A stretch of DNA of 64,000 bases from Microglena sp. YARC (taxonomy: Eukaryota; Chlorophyta; Chlorophyceae; Chlamydomonadales; Chlamydomonadaceae), in the NCBI GenBank assembly GCA_022414725.1, contig CM039467.1:16629966-16693965 (forward strand), read 5' to 3'. Shown piece by piece: positions 10,947-23,056 of the stretch (positions are counted from its first letter, which is position 1; each line of letters opens with the position of its first letter). Under the pieces are notes generated by a model that saw only the letters and a program-made list of their open reading frames with translations, was not told where the DNA came from and did not search any database. The translations under genes were made by a program, and so were the position numbers.

Positions 10947-13696
10947 ATGGTTGAGAAGAGGGCAAACGATCCCGATGAAACGGGATCGGATGCCAAAAAG
11001 CCTCGCGTTGATGCTGGAGCTTCTGCACCAGCGGCGACAAGGCCAGGGCTGTCCCTTGCAGCCTTGGAGAAAGCCAAGAAAGCACTTCAGCTTCAGAAGC
11101 AACTGAAGGAAAAGATGAAGAACTTGCCCCAGCTGCAGAAGGCTGCTGGTGCAGCTGCTAGCACACCTGTGTCGGTATTAGAAGCAGCAAAGAAGGCTGC
11201 AGAGATTGCATCCAAGATCACAAACGCTCCGGTGGTTGCACCTCCTATCCTGCAGCAACAGCCGGCAGCCCTCACTTCGTCTGTTGTCACGGCCCTATCT
11301 GGTATACCGGCAGCTGCATCCTCCTTCAAGGCCCCAGTCTTAAGACTGGACAGCCAGGGACGGGAGGTGGATGAGCATGGGAAGCCAATCCAGCGACAGG
11401 TTCAGGTGGTGAGCACACTGAAGGTCAACCAGCAACATGTGAAGGGGGCTCCTGCCCCTGCGCCTGCTAAGACAAGCTTCCTAGACCTCTACGCCCCTCC
11501 TGAGAATGAGGAGAGCGAATTCCACGACCCGCGCATGAGCGCTGGTGGGAAGAAGATGGACAGGAGGAAGCGCTCTGGCTTTGAGTTCGTGCAGGAGGGG
11601 CAGTTCCAAAAGCAAGCTGAGATGCTCAGGCTGAAGGCACAGTATGGAGAGGGCGCCATGAGGAGGGGGCCTGTACTGCCTAAGGGCCCCATCGGCCCTG
11701 GCTTGAAACCTAACGATGTACCCATTGGGGGGGGCCCACCTGGAAGCATGGATCCTAATTTGGTCCCTGTAAAACCTAGGACGTTCACCGCTGCCAGTGA
11801 TGAAGAAGAAAAAAGCGACGAGGAGACAGCTTCGACTGATAGTGAGGAGCTTGATGCGTTGGTCGATGTCATAGAGCCACCGCAGCCTGTGCCTGATGTA
11901 GAATGGTGGGACCGGCACCTGCTGGCTACAGGATCCTATGAGGAGGACATTGGCTTGGGGGAGGATGGGGAACCCAAAGATGGACTGGTGTCTATTAAAG
12001 AGACTAAGATCACCATTTATATTGAGCATCCTGTTCCGATCGAGCCTCCGGCCGAGGCCCCCCCTCCGCCCCCCCAGCCGCTCAAGTTGACGAAGAAAGA
12101 ACTGAAGAAGTTGAGGACGCAACGACGCAATGCTAGAGAGAAGGAGAAGCAAGAACTTATCAGGTGTGTGGGGGGTTGGAAGATTCTGGTCAATTAGACG
12201 TGCCATTTGAATCTGACAGGGATACCTCTTGTTCTTATATAATTTTCAGGTGCTGTGATATGATTGTTGATGGTAGAAGATGAAATGCATTTTATGTTAG
12301 AATGGCCTGAATACTCAGAAGATAGGAAATTGCTTTTTGAGAAACTTAGAATTTGTCAAAAATTGGCTGTTAAAAACTAGCATGAGGTTGGTCCTGAATC
12401 CTGAATCTTTTGAAGTCTGAAAGTATCTTCAAAAATGTATCAATAATTGTGATGAGAATCGCAAAATGATATAGTCTCTGTCAGTGCCGCTTTGGTTGAA
12501 AAAAACTTTGGACCCCTCTAACTTATGTACAACTTTATTTTGGGCTCAAAAAAACACTTGTTTTTAATATAGTTTGAAGATAGGCTCTATCCAAAGCGAA
12601 GGTGCGGTGCGGCAGCTTTTTTCTTGCCCCTCCCTCGGTCTCTGTCGAATATAGTCTCTGGTCTCTGTAGCATAAAGCCAGGGCCTAACGTCCGTGAGAC
12701 GATTTGTTGGGGGGCAGTTCATCAGTGCTTGTTTCCCCTTAATCCCCTCCTGGTATAGAGGTCGGGCAAGTCCCTTCAGCCTATTTGGCTACCCCTGGAC
12801 TGTGACATACGTACATACATACATACATACATACATACATACATACATACATACATACATACATGCATACATGCACATACCATTTGGATAGGCCGTTTGA
12901 ACATTAAACCAATTTGAACGTGATCAAAATTGAGCATTTGACCAATTGTATGTACCAATTTTGTATACCAAATTTATTTGAACACTATCCAGGTTGAACA
13001 CAATACTAATTTTATATACCAAATTTCATATATTAAATTTCTCGTTAAATTTAATTGAATATGATCAAATTTGAACACATTAGGTCATTTTGATGAAGTT
13101 CAAATCGCTGACTTCTAATGTAAGTTACATTCAGGAGCAAAGGCAGCTAACCTGCGCCGAGTGTTTCTAGGGCTAAAATGTCAGAATTCTCAGGCCAGAT
13201 TCTCAAGTGTAAAGTACAAATTACTAACTGCGAAGTGTTTAGAAAACCCAAATCCAAATAATCTGCTGAATGTCTGTAAGGTGGCTGACCTGAGACCGTC
13301 TGTCCACACTGCGCATGAAAGATGTGGTAAATCAAATGTAAATCAAATCAGGGATTTTCCCCCGCTATATATAGCGATTGCTACTTTTGACCCCCTTTTG
13401 GTTCACGCTTTACAAATTAACACAAAAGCTGTTTCCACTAAATGGCCTTAAAAGCGGTAAAAGCTGTGTCCACACTGTTAATGAAATATGTGGTAAATCA
13501 AATGTTAATCGAAGGCAAATCAAATGTAAATCAAATGTACAGCAAAGGTAAATCAAAGGTACATCAAAGGGAAATCAAAGGGAAATAAACTTGTATTATT
13601 TTTTAGTGTGATGCTAACTCGTAGGTTCCCCTTGACACCGTCAAGCCGCAGGCACGTTTGTAGTCAAGTAGGTTACCAGGATAATGTAACCACCAT

Positions 13697-13728
<32 letters not shown>

Positions 13729-14485
13729 CCATCATCGCCACTACCACTATCATCATCACAACGACCATCATCATCACCATCACCACCACCACCATTATCA
13801 TCATTGCAGGCAAGGACTGTTGGAACCCCCCAAGCCCAAGATTAAGATCGCCAACCTGTACCGAGTGCTGGGTGAGCAAGCAGTGGCCGACCCTACCGCC
13901 ATGGAGCAGGAGACAAGGAAGCAGATGGCCGAACGCCAGAACGCGCACGATGACCGTAACCTGGCTCGTCAGTTGACCCCAGCTGAGAAACGTGACAAGA
14001 AGATGAAGAAGCTGTTCGATGATAACCAGGTCGACCTCCAGTCAGCAGTATACAAGGTAACCCGCCTCAATGGGCAGCAAAAATTCAAGGTAGACATTAA
14101 TGCCAAGGAGAATCACCTCAAGGGAGCCCTGATCATGAGTCCCGACTTCTGCCTGGTGGCCGTCGAGGGTTGCAACAAGTCGATCAAAAGATACAATAAG
14201 CTTATGTTGAGGCGCATCGACTGGTCCGCGGAGCTGGAGAACCACAAGATATCCAGCGCCATGGACGAGGATGGAGACGAAGAGGAGAAGGAGGAGCCAT
14301 CGCCCAACACGTGTTCTTTGGTGTGGCATGGCTTGCTGAAGGAGAGCACCTTCAAGGACTTCCGGGTGTATACTGACAGCTCAGTCGAAGCGGCATGTGC
14401 CGTTCTGGAAAAGCACAGGGTCCGTCATTACTGGGACCTGGTTAAGAACTTCAACCCAGATGAAGCACCAGAGTTCGAGCTCTAG
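10947..14485 (+). CDS. PRP3: U4/U6 small nuclear ribonucleoprotein Prp3
   Basis: Prp3 helps hold the U4/U6 snRNA duplex in the spliceosomal tri-snRNP, in the nucleus. Exons are 10947-12163 and 13810-14485; splicing CAG|GTGTGT to TTGCAG|GCAAGG gives a continuous 630-aa protein. The N-terminus is lysine/alanine-rich with a helical stretch. At about residues 190-235 comes the Prp3 block (DPRMS, RRKRSGFEF, KQAEMLRLKAQYG), then VEWWDRHLL near 315. The junction reads LIRQGLLEPPKPKIKIANLY, the family signature, followed by RVLG and the C-terminal DUF1115-type domain (CNKSIKRYNKLMLRRIDW). Human PRPF3 is somewhat longer because it begins with a PWI domain, which is not seen here. The start is the ATG at 10947; the GTG before it is not used. 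The last ~40 codons are copied in tandem after the stop. Confidence 0.94.
12164..13809 (+). other. PRP3 intron 1 and its repeat content
   Basis: The 1646-bp intron contains repeat I (about 12490-12620; its inverse is at 25095-25245), repeat A with an (ACAT)n tail (12755-12865) and AT-rich degenerate repeats with ACCAAATTT (12900-13080). It also contains a short repeat-H copy (13350-13460), a 12-bp AAATCAAATGTA array (13490-13590) and an ATC/ACC trinucleotide tract (13692-13803) running into the acceptor. No exon copy is evident in this intron. Confidence 0.75.
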
Positions 14486-15408
14486 GCAGCACAAAGACTG
14501 ATCCTTTTCAGGCCTATGCTGACAGCTTAGTTGAAGTGGCATGTGCCTTTCTGGAAAAGCACAGGGTCTGGCATTTCCGGGATCCAGCCAAGAAAGGGAC
14601 CTGGGAGCATGCCAAGAACTTCAACCCAGACGAAGCATCAGAGTTAGAGCTCTAGGCAGCACAAAGACTGAACCTTTCCAGGCCCATGCTTACAGCTCAG
14701 TCGAAGCGGCATGTGCCGTTCTGGAAAAGCACAGGGTCCGGCATTACTAGGACCTGGTTAAGAACTTCAACCCAGATGAAACACCAGAGTTCGAGCTCTA
14801 GGCAGCACAAAGACTAAACCTTTTCAGGCATATGCTGACAGCTTAGATGAAGAGGCATGTGCCGTTCTGTAAAAGCACAGGGTCTGGCATTTCCGGGATC
14901 CAGCCAAGAAAGGGACCTGGGAGCATGCCAAGAACTTCGACCCAGACGAAGCATCAGAGTTAGAGCTCTAGGCAGCACAAAGACTGAACCTTTCCAGGCC
15001 TTTGCTTACAGCTCACTTGAACAGGCATGTGCCGTTCTTGAGAAGCATAGGGTTCACCATTACTGGGACCTGGCCAAGAACTTCAACTTAGACGGAGCAC
15101 CAGATTTAGAGCAATAGGCTGCACAAAAACTTAACCTTTCCAGGCCTATGCTAACAGCAAAATCAAACAGGCATGTGCACCATAGGTTGAGCTCTAGTCT
15201 GCTTAGCATCTTAGCAAGTAGCCCCTCCTGGTATAAAGAGTTGATCTTGATTATTCGAGGTTGGGCAAGTGCTCTCTTCCCTTTTAGCTACCCCTGGAAT
15301 GGAACATGCATACAATACAACCAGTAATTTTCTTTTCAGCTACGAGTTGCAGCTTCTAGGCAGGCCAAGAATTTCAACCTAGACGAAGCACCAGAGGTCG
15401 AGCTCTAG
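14486..15408 (+). pseudogene. Tandem partial copies of the last PRP3 exon
   Basis: Four copies of the C-terminal coding end follow the stop, ending at 14655, 14801, 14971 and 15117, with spacings alternating 170 and 146 bp. They are a higher-order dimer: copies one and three share an insertion (AAGAAAGGGACCTGGGAGC), while two and four resemble the true end. Each copy is preceded by a pyrimidine-rich string ending in CAGG (CCTTTCCAGGC), so each resembles a terminal exon with its own acceptor. Copies one and four are open to a stop; two and three carry early stops. Fragments remain near 15140-15196 and 15363-15408. Confidence 0.9.
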
Positions 15409-15660
15409 TCTGCTTAACATCTTGGCAATTAGCCCCTCCTGTTATCTAGAGTTGATTTTGATTATTCGAGTTTGGGCAAGTCCCTTCAGCCTGTTTAGTT
15501 ACCCCTGGACTGGAACAACAAAAAAAGATAACATCTGGAGAGGCGTGGTGTTAAGGGGACCCTCCCGTACGCCGCAGCTGGGGAAAGTCACCAACGCATA
15601 CATAGTAATTGTCACCTTCCAGGTGGTAGGGACTCCTTCATGCGACATGTGGCAAGAATG
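15232..15660 (+). repeat. Two repeat-A copies and a block shared with 8710-8795
   Basis: SINE-like repeat A occurs at about 15232-15315 and 15430-15515 (GGTTGGGCAAGTCCCTTCAG, TACCCCTGGACTGGAAC). The block at 15540-15625 is the inverse of the one near 8710. A PRP3-end fragment lies between the two A copies. Confidence 0.7.
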
Positions 15661-15789
15661 CTGGTGCAGGAGGCAATAGATTCTCTGTGCAGGTTAGGGA
15701 TGCGTTTTTCTGTGTGTTCACGACTGATCCCTTAGGTGGAGAGATTGGTAACAGTTGTCTGGACTGGAACATACATACAAAACAATCAG

Positions 15790-15985
15790 TACTTTTCTTT
15801 TCAGCTACGGGTAGCAGCTTCTAGGCAGCTCCTTATGATTGCCACGGGGTAAACCCAAAGATTCCAGGAGCACTAGGTTGCTGAAGGTTTGGATGAAGAG
15901 AGATCCTGAGGAGCTTCATAGAAGCTGCTGCTCGTAGCTGCCTAGAAGCTGCACGGGGAGCTGCCTAGAAGTTGCTGCTCATAGC
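15790..15985. repeat. Repeat-B MITE
   Basis: Ends are TTTTCAGCTACGGGTAGCAG with TTCTAGGCAGCTCC and the inverse AGCTGCCTAGAAG with CATAGCTGAAAATA. The right terminus is itself duplicated. No frame is present. Confidence 0.75.
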
Positions 15986-16029
15986 TGAAAATAAAATCTA
16001 TGAATACAGCACCTGGCTTGCTCCCTGGA

Positions 16030-16900
16030 AAACTCCTACGTGCAGCGTCTGTCAAGGTCAAGGTCTTGGCTGTCAAGGTCATGGTCATGGTCTTGGCTAT
16101 CAAGGACAAGGTCTGACTGGCTGTCAAGGGTAAGGTCAAGTTCTTGGCTGTCAAGGTCAAGGTCATGGTCTTGGCTATCAAGGACAATGTCTCACTGGCT
16201 GTCAAGGGTAAGGTCAAGGTCTGGGCTGTCAAGGTCATGGTCTTGGCTATCAAGGTCAAGGTCTGACTGGCTGTCAATGGTAAGGTCAAGGTCTTGGCTG
16301 TCAAGGTCATGGTCATGGTCTTGGCTATCAAGGTCAAGGTCAAGGTCTGACTGGCTGTCAAGGTCAAGGTCAAGGTCTTGGCTGTCAAGGTCATGGTCTT
16401 GGCTATCAAGGTCAAGGTCAAGGTCTGACTGGCTGTCAAGGTCAAGGTCAAGGTCTTGGATGTCAAGATCATGGTCTTGGCTATCAAGGTCAAGGTCTGA
16501 CTGGCTGTCAAGGTCAAGGTCAAGGTCTTGGATGTCAAGGTCATGGTCTTGGCTATCAAGGTCAAGGTCTGACTGGCTGTCAAGGTCAAGGTCAAGGTCT
16601 TGGCTGTCAAGGTCATGGTCTTGGCTATCAAGGTCAAGGTCAAGGTCTGACTGGCTGTCAAGGTCAAGGTCAAGGTCTTCGCTGTCAAGGTCATGGTCTT
16701 GGCTATCAAGGTCAAGGTCAAGGTCTTGGCTGTCAAGGTCATGGTCTTGGCTATCAAGGTCAAGGTCAAGGTCTTGGCTGTCATAGTCAAGTCTGTCAAG
16801 GTCATGGTCTTGGCTGTCAAGGTCAAGACTGGCTGTCTGTCAAGGTCAAGGTCTAGCTGCCTGTGTCAAGGTCAAGGACTGGCTGCCAAAGTCAAGTCTG
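16030..16900. repeat. AAGGTC-based minisatellite
   Basis: A dense array built from the hexamer AAGGTC arranged in higher-order units: CTGGCTGTCAAGGTCAAGG, then TCTTGGCTGTCAAGGTCATG, then GTCTTGGCTATCAAGG. Both strands stay open for over 240 codons only because the repeat is nearly stop-free. The resulting peptides are simple Ser-Arg or Thr-Leu strings. Confidence 0.92.
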
Positions 16901-17689
16901 TCGAGATCATGGTCTTGCCTATCCCCTATGTCCACTGTCTTTTTTTCCGACGTCGCCTCGCCATTCCATAGCCATTCCTTTGCTGCATAGTGACGCGTGG
17001 GTCTGGCCAAACAAGTCAGAGATGGCCCCCCTAAACCCATCAGGCTCCGCGCTTCGCCCTCCATGGGGTTTGGGGGGCAGTGTGTTTCACTGGGGTCCCA
17101 CCGAGTCGCTCAATTTGCGATGTGTCGTACGGAAACAAAAGTGACCCCATGACATCATGACCATGACAAGCTTGATGGTGGACAGTGTTTTTGTTTTAGG
17201 TAAAAGCAGCAGCTTCTAGGCAGCTCCCCTGAACAAAAACAGCGACCCCTATGTTTCATGTGGCTCGGAGCTCTGGGATTTGGGCTATGTACTATGTATG
17301 TAGTTTTGCAGCCCAAGGATGTATGTAGTACAGTACACTACTGTATGTACTGTACTGTATGTAGTTCTGCAGTCCCGGGGTAGCCAAATAGGCTAAAGTA
17401 ATGATGACGCCTGGTAGGGCGTGGTATTAAGGGAGCCCCTTCTTACGGTGGTAGGGAACGAGCTGCTACTTTACCTGGACAAAGCTACCATGGCGCTTGA
17501 CCGAGACCGCTAACACTAAAGCGCATCCGTAGGGATTCAAACCCCGCACCTTCTTGTTTCAACGAGCAAATAGGCTGAGGGGACTTGCCCAACCGTAAAA
17601 CAGGAAAGGCCTGTACTGTTGAGGAATGCTGTTTACGAAATGAAATTGTGTTGTATGTAGAGGTGTGGAGCACTTCGAGTATTAAGTTT
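16901..17689. repeat. Dispersed repeat fragments including a tRNA-derived SINE (G)
   Basis: A repeat-B half lies near 17190-17230. TGTATGTAGTACAGTAC-type short repeats lie near 17295-17370. Repeat A (reverse) lies near 17375 and 17570. A minus-strand SINE G occupies 17418-17560, with the GGGATTCAAACCC remnant of a pol III B box. No gene was recognised. Confidence 0.6.
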
Positions 17690-18295
17690 TGCACTGCTGC
17701 TCCTCAAGCATGTCCTATCTGGGACATCCTGCCATGTAGTGGACGCTAGGTTCTGTGGGTGGAGAGAGCTCGTTACAAGCTCCAGTTCGTGTCAGTGCTA
17801 CAAGATTCACACTGGCACTGCTGCTCATCAAGCACAACTTGTCCAGAAAATCCTGCTCTATATTTTTGCACTAGCTTCTGTGGGTGAAGAGCTTTCACCA
17901 CCTGCACTGGATCAAAGCTGAAGGGAGCAAGATGCTCTGTAGTGAGCACTAGGTTTTGTAGGTGGAGAGATTTCGTTACAAGCTCCAGTTTGTGTCAGTG
18001 CTACAAGATTGAAACGGCACTAACTTGATACTGACACTGCTGCTCATCAAGCGTGTCTTATCCGCTATGTGGAGTTGTGCAGCACCTCGAATATTCAGTT
18101 GTGTATAAACATGTTTTGCGATGGACCATCTGCAAGTGCGGAAACCAGCGGGTATGAGTATTGGTCTCCCAAGTTGCTGCCAGTAACCCAGCTCACTAGC
18201 AGGTCCAACACTCTGTCTGCAGAGAAGCCAAGCCAACCCTCACCCTTGAGTATTCAGTTGTACATAAACATGTCATCTAGGTCAAGAGGCTGAGA
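17690..18295. repeat. Large-unit tandem repeat
   Basis: About two and a half diverged units share GGAGAGAGCTCGTTACAAGCTCC, GTGTCAGTGCTACAAGATT and CACTGCTGCTCATCAAGC. A GTATTCAGTTGTRYATAAACATG element recurs at about 18088 and 18248. No parent exon was recognised. Confidence 0.65.
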
Positions 18296-18299
18296 AATT

Positions 18300-18800
18300 T
18301 CCTCTGTGCTGTCACGCGGTAGTAGTAGTCCGTAGTTCCTCTGTGCTAGTTACTTCAAGTTCACACCCTGAGGCAGAGGTGTTCATGAAGACCGCCACAT
18401 CATTCTTTGAGCTGTTAATGACCAATATGTCATCCATGATGTCGGTGGTGATGCTGTGCGGTGGTAGTGGTGGTGGTGATGATGCTGAAGTGTGTGGTGG
18501 TGGTGGTGGTGACGGTGATGCTGTGGGGTGGGGGTGGTGGGAGGGTAGTGGTGGTTTGGGTTTGGCCGGGACAATTTCCTGTTTGGTCATCTAGGTCAGG
18601 CCATGTCAGTGTTTTTCTTTAGCGGCAGCTTCTATGCAGCTCCTCAGACTGGCTATTCAGCCTAACCTGACGCAACGTACTGCACCGTCAAGCTGACACA
18701 CTCAGCTGCCCTGAACTGCTAAAAAAGAGCAGCAGAGCCCAGCGCCTGACTCAGGGAGCTGTCTAGAAGCTGCTAAGAAAAGCCAAAAAGAAAAACCCTT
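18300..18800. repeat. GGTGGT microsatellite followed by a repeat-B MITE
   Basis: A GGT/GAT-rich tract spans about 18440-18560. A MITE spans about 18612-18800, with TTTCTTTAGCGGCAGCTTC at the left end and GAAGCTGCTAAGAAAAGCC at the right. Confidence 0.75.
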
Positions 18801-20799
18801 CGCCTGGACTTGGTTATGGGCTGTCACAATGTTGCTGACTTCCTTTTACATTGCCGAGGGCAGGAAATTGCTCATCTACGTCAAGCCAACACCACAGCAT
18901 CCGGGTAGGGTCTTCAACCTCTCCTTTAATAGTTTAAAGCAACAGGCAGTGTCACTATGGTATATATGTAGTATTGGTGGTTGGCCCCAGCGCAAGCGAA
19001 CGGGCTGGCCCCCTCAACCTCACGCCTTGTCAGGTTTATTAATTCATATACTTGCTAGTTTAAAAGGTCGTCCGCTTAGAACAATGCTCAGCCATGGACT
19101 TTGCAAGTACTTCGTTTAATGAACCATAATGCCGCTAGCCATAGCAATATAATATCGGTTGAGTAGATGTCCCATCTTTGATTACATTCTTTTATAAGGA
19201 GTGTGTTGTAGCAGGGGACTTCCACTGACCAAATTGGTCAGTGCTTTTTAGTGCAAAATTGGTCAGTGCTTTTTAGCGCACAAACGTCAAATTAGTGCAA
19301 AAAGCGCAAAAACTGCGCGTTGCACCCACAGGGGGTTGAAAAAACTGCGCGAAACGCGGTGGGGCTCAATAAAGCAGCGCGCCAGCCCGCATAAGTGCGC
19401 GCTTTGAAGTACCCTGTGGTGGAGTAGTGTTTAACTGTTTATGTTACCAATGTCTACTCCGCCTGCAGACGAGTAGCAGCCTTAAGGCTGACATGCCATG
19501 TAATCAGACCAATCCAATTCAAAGAAATTTGACGTCTTATGACGAGGCCAGGGTTGTTGAGAACGCTGCGTCTTGCGTAGGCAGGGTCTGTTGTGTCGCA
19601 GACGCAGATTGGGGGGGGGGGGGTCCAAGTCCTTAAACTGTCTCATCCGCTGAGTTTGCTCTCTGGTTTCTGTGATACCGGTAGTAACCTCGTGTGTATT
19701 TGTATTTCGGTAATTATATAAATACATGTGATTCCGGGCTAACGCTTGGTGGTCTAGTCGTTTCTGCCTGTCGCCTGATTTTTCTTAACAACCAGCTGGC
19801 TTCCTGACGCCTCAACCTTTTCGATTAGCATATGCCTTGCCCAATCCGTCCTGTGCGCACTTCCGACCCTCCAAGAATCCCAATTCGCTATTGTGATCTT
19901 CCTTCCGCATCGGAATGCCTGTAAGAAATGTCAAGTAGTTTTCAGTGGTCGACTTGTGTGGGTGGGGGGTGGGTGGGGGGGGGCATATAAGGGCGTTACC
20001 CATTAAAACGGTGGGAGTGGGAGGATGGCCAACGGTCTGCATCTCAAGAAGCAGCTTTTGAGACAGGCTGCAGACAATCCTGGATGAGGCGTGAGGTTGA
20101 GGGGGACAGCCCTTCCGCTTCCGCTGGGGCCAAAAACCAACTTTAATAGATGTCTCAACTCTCAAGGCCGTTGATCCACACGTTTACATGCTTCTCGCGG
20201 TGTGCGCATGAAAAACATGTCATGCCGACTTGTGCTAACTCTTGATTCACACGGCGAACAGCCAAATCAATGGCTGGAGCCATGTAACCAAGTTCAAGTT
20301 CTTGATATATATACACAACATAGCTGAAACAAATGTTTACTTCCGATGAGGCGATGATCAACAAACCTTAACTTCAGCTAACTAACCTGCATCTCTTGCC
20401 TCGTAAATACGCAAGTACTCAGCCCATCACGATCTCACCTAAAAAAAAGCCTACGGGACCGTATTACGGTAAACAAACTCAAGTTCAAATTCAACTTCAA
20501 GTATTACGGCCAGGGTACAAAATGACGTGCGCTATTGCGCGGTAGTGTGCAAGGTTTTGGAGCCCAAACGGCGATTGACGCAAATTTGTATAACCCCCCA
20601 AGGCGAAAGGTGTAGATTTCCGTTTTCAGTTGAGTCAAAAGCGCAACCCAAAGGAGGCAGTTGCGTCAAAAGCGCAACCCAAAATGACAAAATGTAGTAC
20701 CCTGATTACGGTACAAATCAACTCTAAGCCCAACTCTAAATCAACTCGAAACCCCTAAGAGTCACTAGGGTTGTTCTACACGCTGCGTGTTGCGTGACT
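18801..20799. other. No gene recognised; scattered repeats
   Basis: Repeat-D copies lie at about 18970-19030 and, in reverse, 20080-20145 (CCCCCTCAACCTCACGCCT). A short unit GGTCAGTGCTTTTTAGNGCA is duplicated near 19225-19285. Two blocks rich in GCGC words (19270-19420 and 20530-20700) share the AAAAGCGCAA theme. The 38-codon start of the frame at 18829 looks protein-like, but no family could be assigned. Confidence 0.45.
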
Positions 20800-22065
20800 C
20801 ACACAGATCATAGGGCATATGTAATTCAGCCACACCCATGTCACATACAGGGCATACACACTTCAGCTACACCCCTGCTACGTACAGGGCAAGCAATTCA
20901 GCTACACACCTATCCCGTACAGGGCATGCAATTCAGCTACACACCTGTCAAGTTCAGGGCATGCAATTCAGGTACACCCCTGCAACGTACAGCGCATACA
21001 CCCTTAAGCAACACTTATCACAGGGCATACAACCTGAAGTCACTGCCAGAGGGCATTCGCAATTCAGCTACACCCCTGTGACAGGGCATTCGGAATTCAG
21101 CTACACGCCTGTCACAGGGCATACAACCTTAAGCCACTCCCCCATCAGAGGGCGTTCGCAATTCAGCTACACCCCTATCAGAGGGCATTCGCAATTCAGC
21201 TACACCCCTATCAGAGGGCATACGCAATTAGCTACACGCCTGTCACAGGGCATACAATTCAGCTACACCCCTACCAGAGGGCATACGCAATCAGCTACAC
21301 GCCTGTCACAGGGCATTCAATTCAGCTACACACCTGCCACAGGACATACACAATCAGCTACAACCCCGTCACGAACAGCACATACACCCTTAAGCAACCC
21401 TCATCACATATACAGGGCATACAACCTTAAGCAGCTCCCCTATCAGAGGGCATTAGCAATTCAGCTACACCCCTATCAGAGAGCGTTCGCAATTCAGCTA
21501 CACCCTTATCAGAGAGCATTCGCAATTCAGCTACACCCCTATCAGAAGGCATTCGCAATTCAGCTACACCCCTGTCAGAGAGCAAACCCAATCAGCTACA
21601 CGCCTGTCACAGGGCATATGCAATCAGCTACACAACTGTCACAGGGCATTCACAATTCAGCTACACACCTGTCACAGGGTATATGCAATCAGCTACACAC
21701 TTGTCACAGGGCATATGCAATCAGCTACACACCTGTCACAGGGTATTCACAATTCAGCTACACACCTGTCACAGGGCATATGCAATCAGCTACACACCTG
21801 TCACAGGGCACACACAATTCAGCTACACACCTGACACAGGCCATATAATTCAGGTACACCGCTATCAGAGGACCTTCGCGATTCAGCTACACCCCTATCA
21901 GAGGGTATTCACGATTCAGCTACACCCCTATCAGAGGGCATTCACCATTCAGCTACACTCCTATCAGAGGGCATTCACGATTCAGCTACACCCCTGTCCA
22001 AGGACATTCACAATTAAGCTACACTCCTGTCACAGGGCATACGAATCAGCTACACACCTGTCATG
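20800..22065. repeat. Degenerate array with core TTCAGCTACACNCCTGTCAC
   Basis: Over 30 units of about 30-45 bp of the form ATTCAGCTACACCCCTATCAGAGGGCATTCGCA. Two variants (CTATCAGAGGGC and CTGTCACAGGGC) are arranged in blocks. It abuts the tail array of the methyltransferase gene and is related to the array at 8840-10070. Its origin is unknown. Confidence 0.85.
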
Positions 22066-22074
22066 TTGCAGGGA

Positions 22075-23050
22075 CGCCCTTCATCTGTGTGCCATAGCTA
22101 GAAAGAGGCCCTACAGATGTTGGCCGCAGCTGCGTAGGTAACCACAGGTACCTAGGGCCGCTTCCTTCGAGGGCCATAGGTAGATCGATGCCCTTCATAT
22201 ATAGGGCACAGCTATTGTGGGCCACTTCATATGTGGGCCATAGCTAGATCAATGCCCCCCCAGATGCAGGGCACAGCTTATTTGAGCCCATTGATATGCG
22301 GTCCATAGCTAGGTAGGTGCCTCTCAGATGTAGGCCGCAGCTCATTTGAGCCAATTCATTTGTGAGACATTTCATATGTGGTCCATAGCTAGGTAGGTGC
22401 CTCTCAGATGTAGGCCGCAGCTCATTTGAGCCAATTCATATGTGAGACATTTCATATGTGGTCCATAGCTAGGTAGGTGCCTCTCAGATGTAGGCCGCAG
22501 CTCATTTGAGCCAATTCATATGTGAGACATTTCATATGTGGTCCATAGCTAGGTAGGTGCCTCTCAGATGTAGGCCGCAGCTCATTTGAGCCAATTCATA
22601 TGTGAGACATTTCATATGTGGTTCATAGCTAGATAGGCATCCTTCAGATGTGGGGCACGGCTCATTTGAGCCATTTCAAATGTAGGCCACAGCTATTAGA
22701 ACTTCATATGTGACCACTTCATACGAGGTCATAGCTAAATAGGTACCCCCCCTCAGAAGTAGGCCACAGCTCAGTTGAGCCATTACATATACGGGTCGTA
22801 GCTACATAGGTGCCCTTCAGATGCAGGGCACAGCTCATTTGAGCCACTTCAGAAGTAGGCCACAGCTCAGTTGAGCCATTACAGATGTAGGCCACAGCCA
22901 TTGTGAGTCACTTCATTTGTGAGCCCCTTCATATGTGGGCCATAGCTGCCCTCCATATGTAGGCCACAGCTATTGTGAGCTACTTCATATGTGAGCCCCT
23001 TCATATGTGGGCCATACCTGCCCTCCATATGTAGGCCACAGCTATTGTGA
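22075..23050 (-). repeat. Array of duplicated 3' coding ends of the methyltransferase gene
   Basis: Read on the minus strand, each unit carries a degenerate form of the final codons and stop of the gene ending at 23057 (parent CATAGCGATGGCCCACAAATGA; copies like CTAGCTATGGACCACATATGA). Four nearly identical ~94-bp units lie at about 22320-22625, and shorter, older ones on both sides. This places the array directly after the stop codon of its parent. Confidence 0.8.
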
Positions 23051-23056
23051 GTCACT

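Noticed and set aside
11481..12206. 241-codon minus-strand frame opposite PRP3
   Set aside because: Shadow of the Prp3 exon on the other strand.
15942..16826. 294- and 248-codon frames of Thr-Leu or Ser-Arg repeats
   Set aside because: Translation of the AAGGTC minisatellite. SR-like strings on one strand are fortuitous; there is no flanking coding sequence.
20838..22141. 336-codon frame
   Set aside because: Frame through a 30-45 bp tandem array; the peptide is a repeat of QFSYTPVTGH-type strings.
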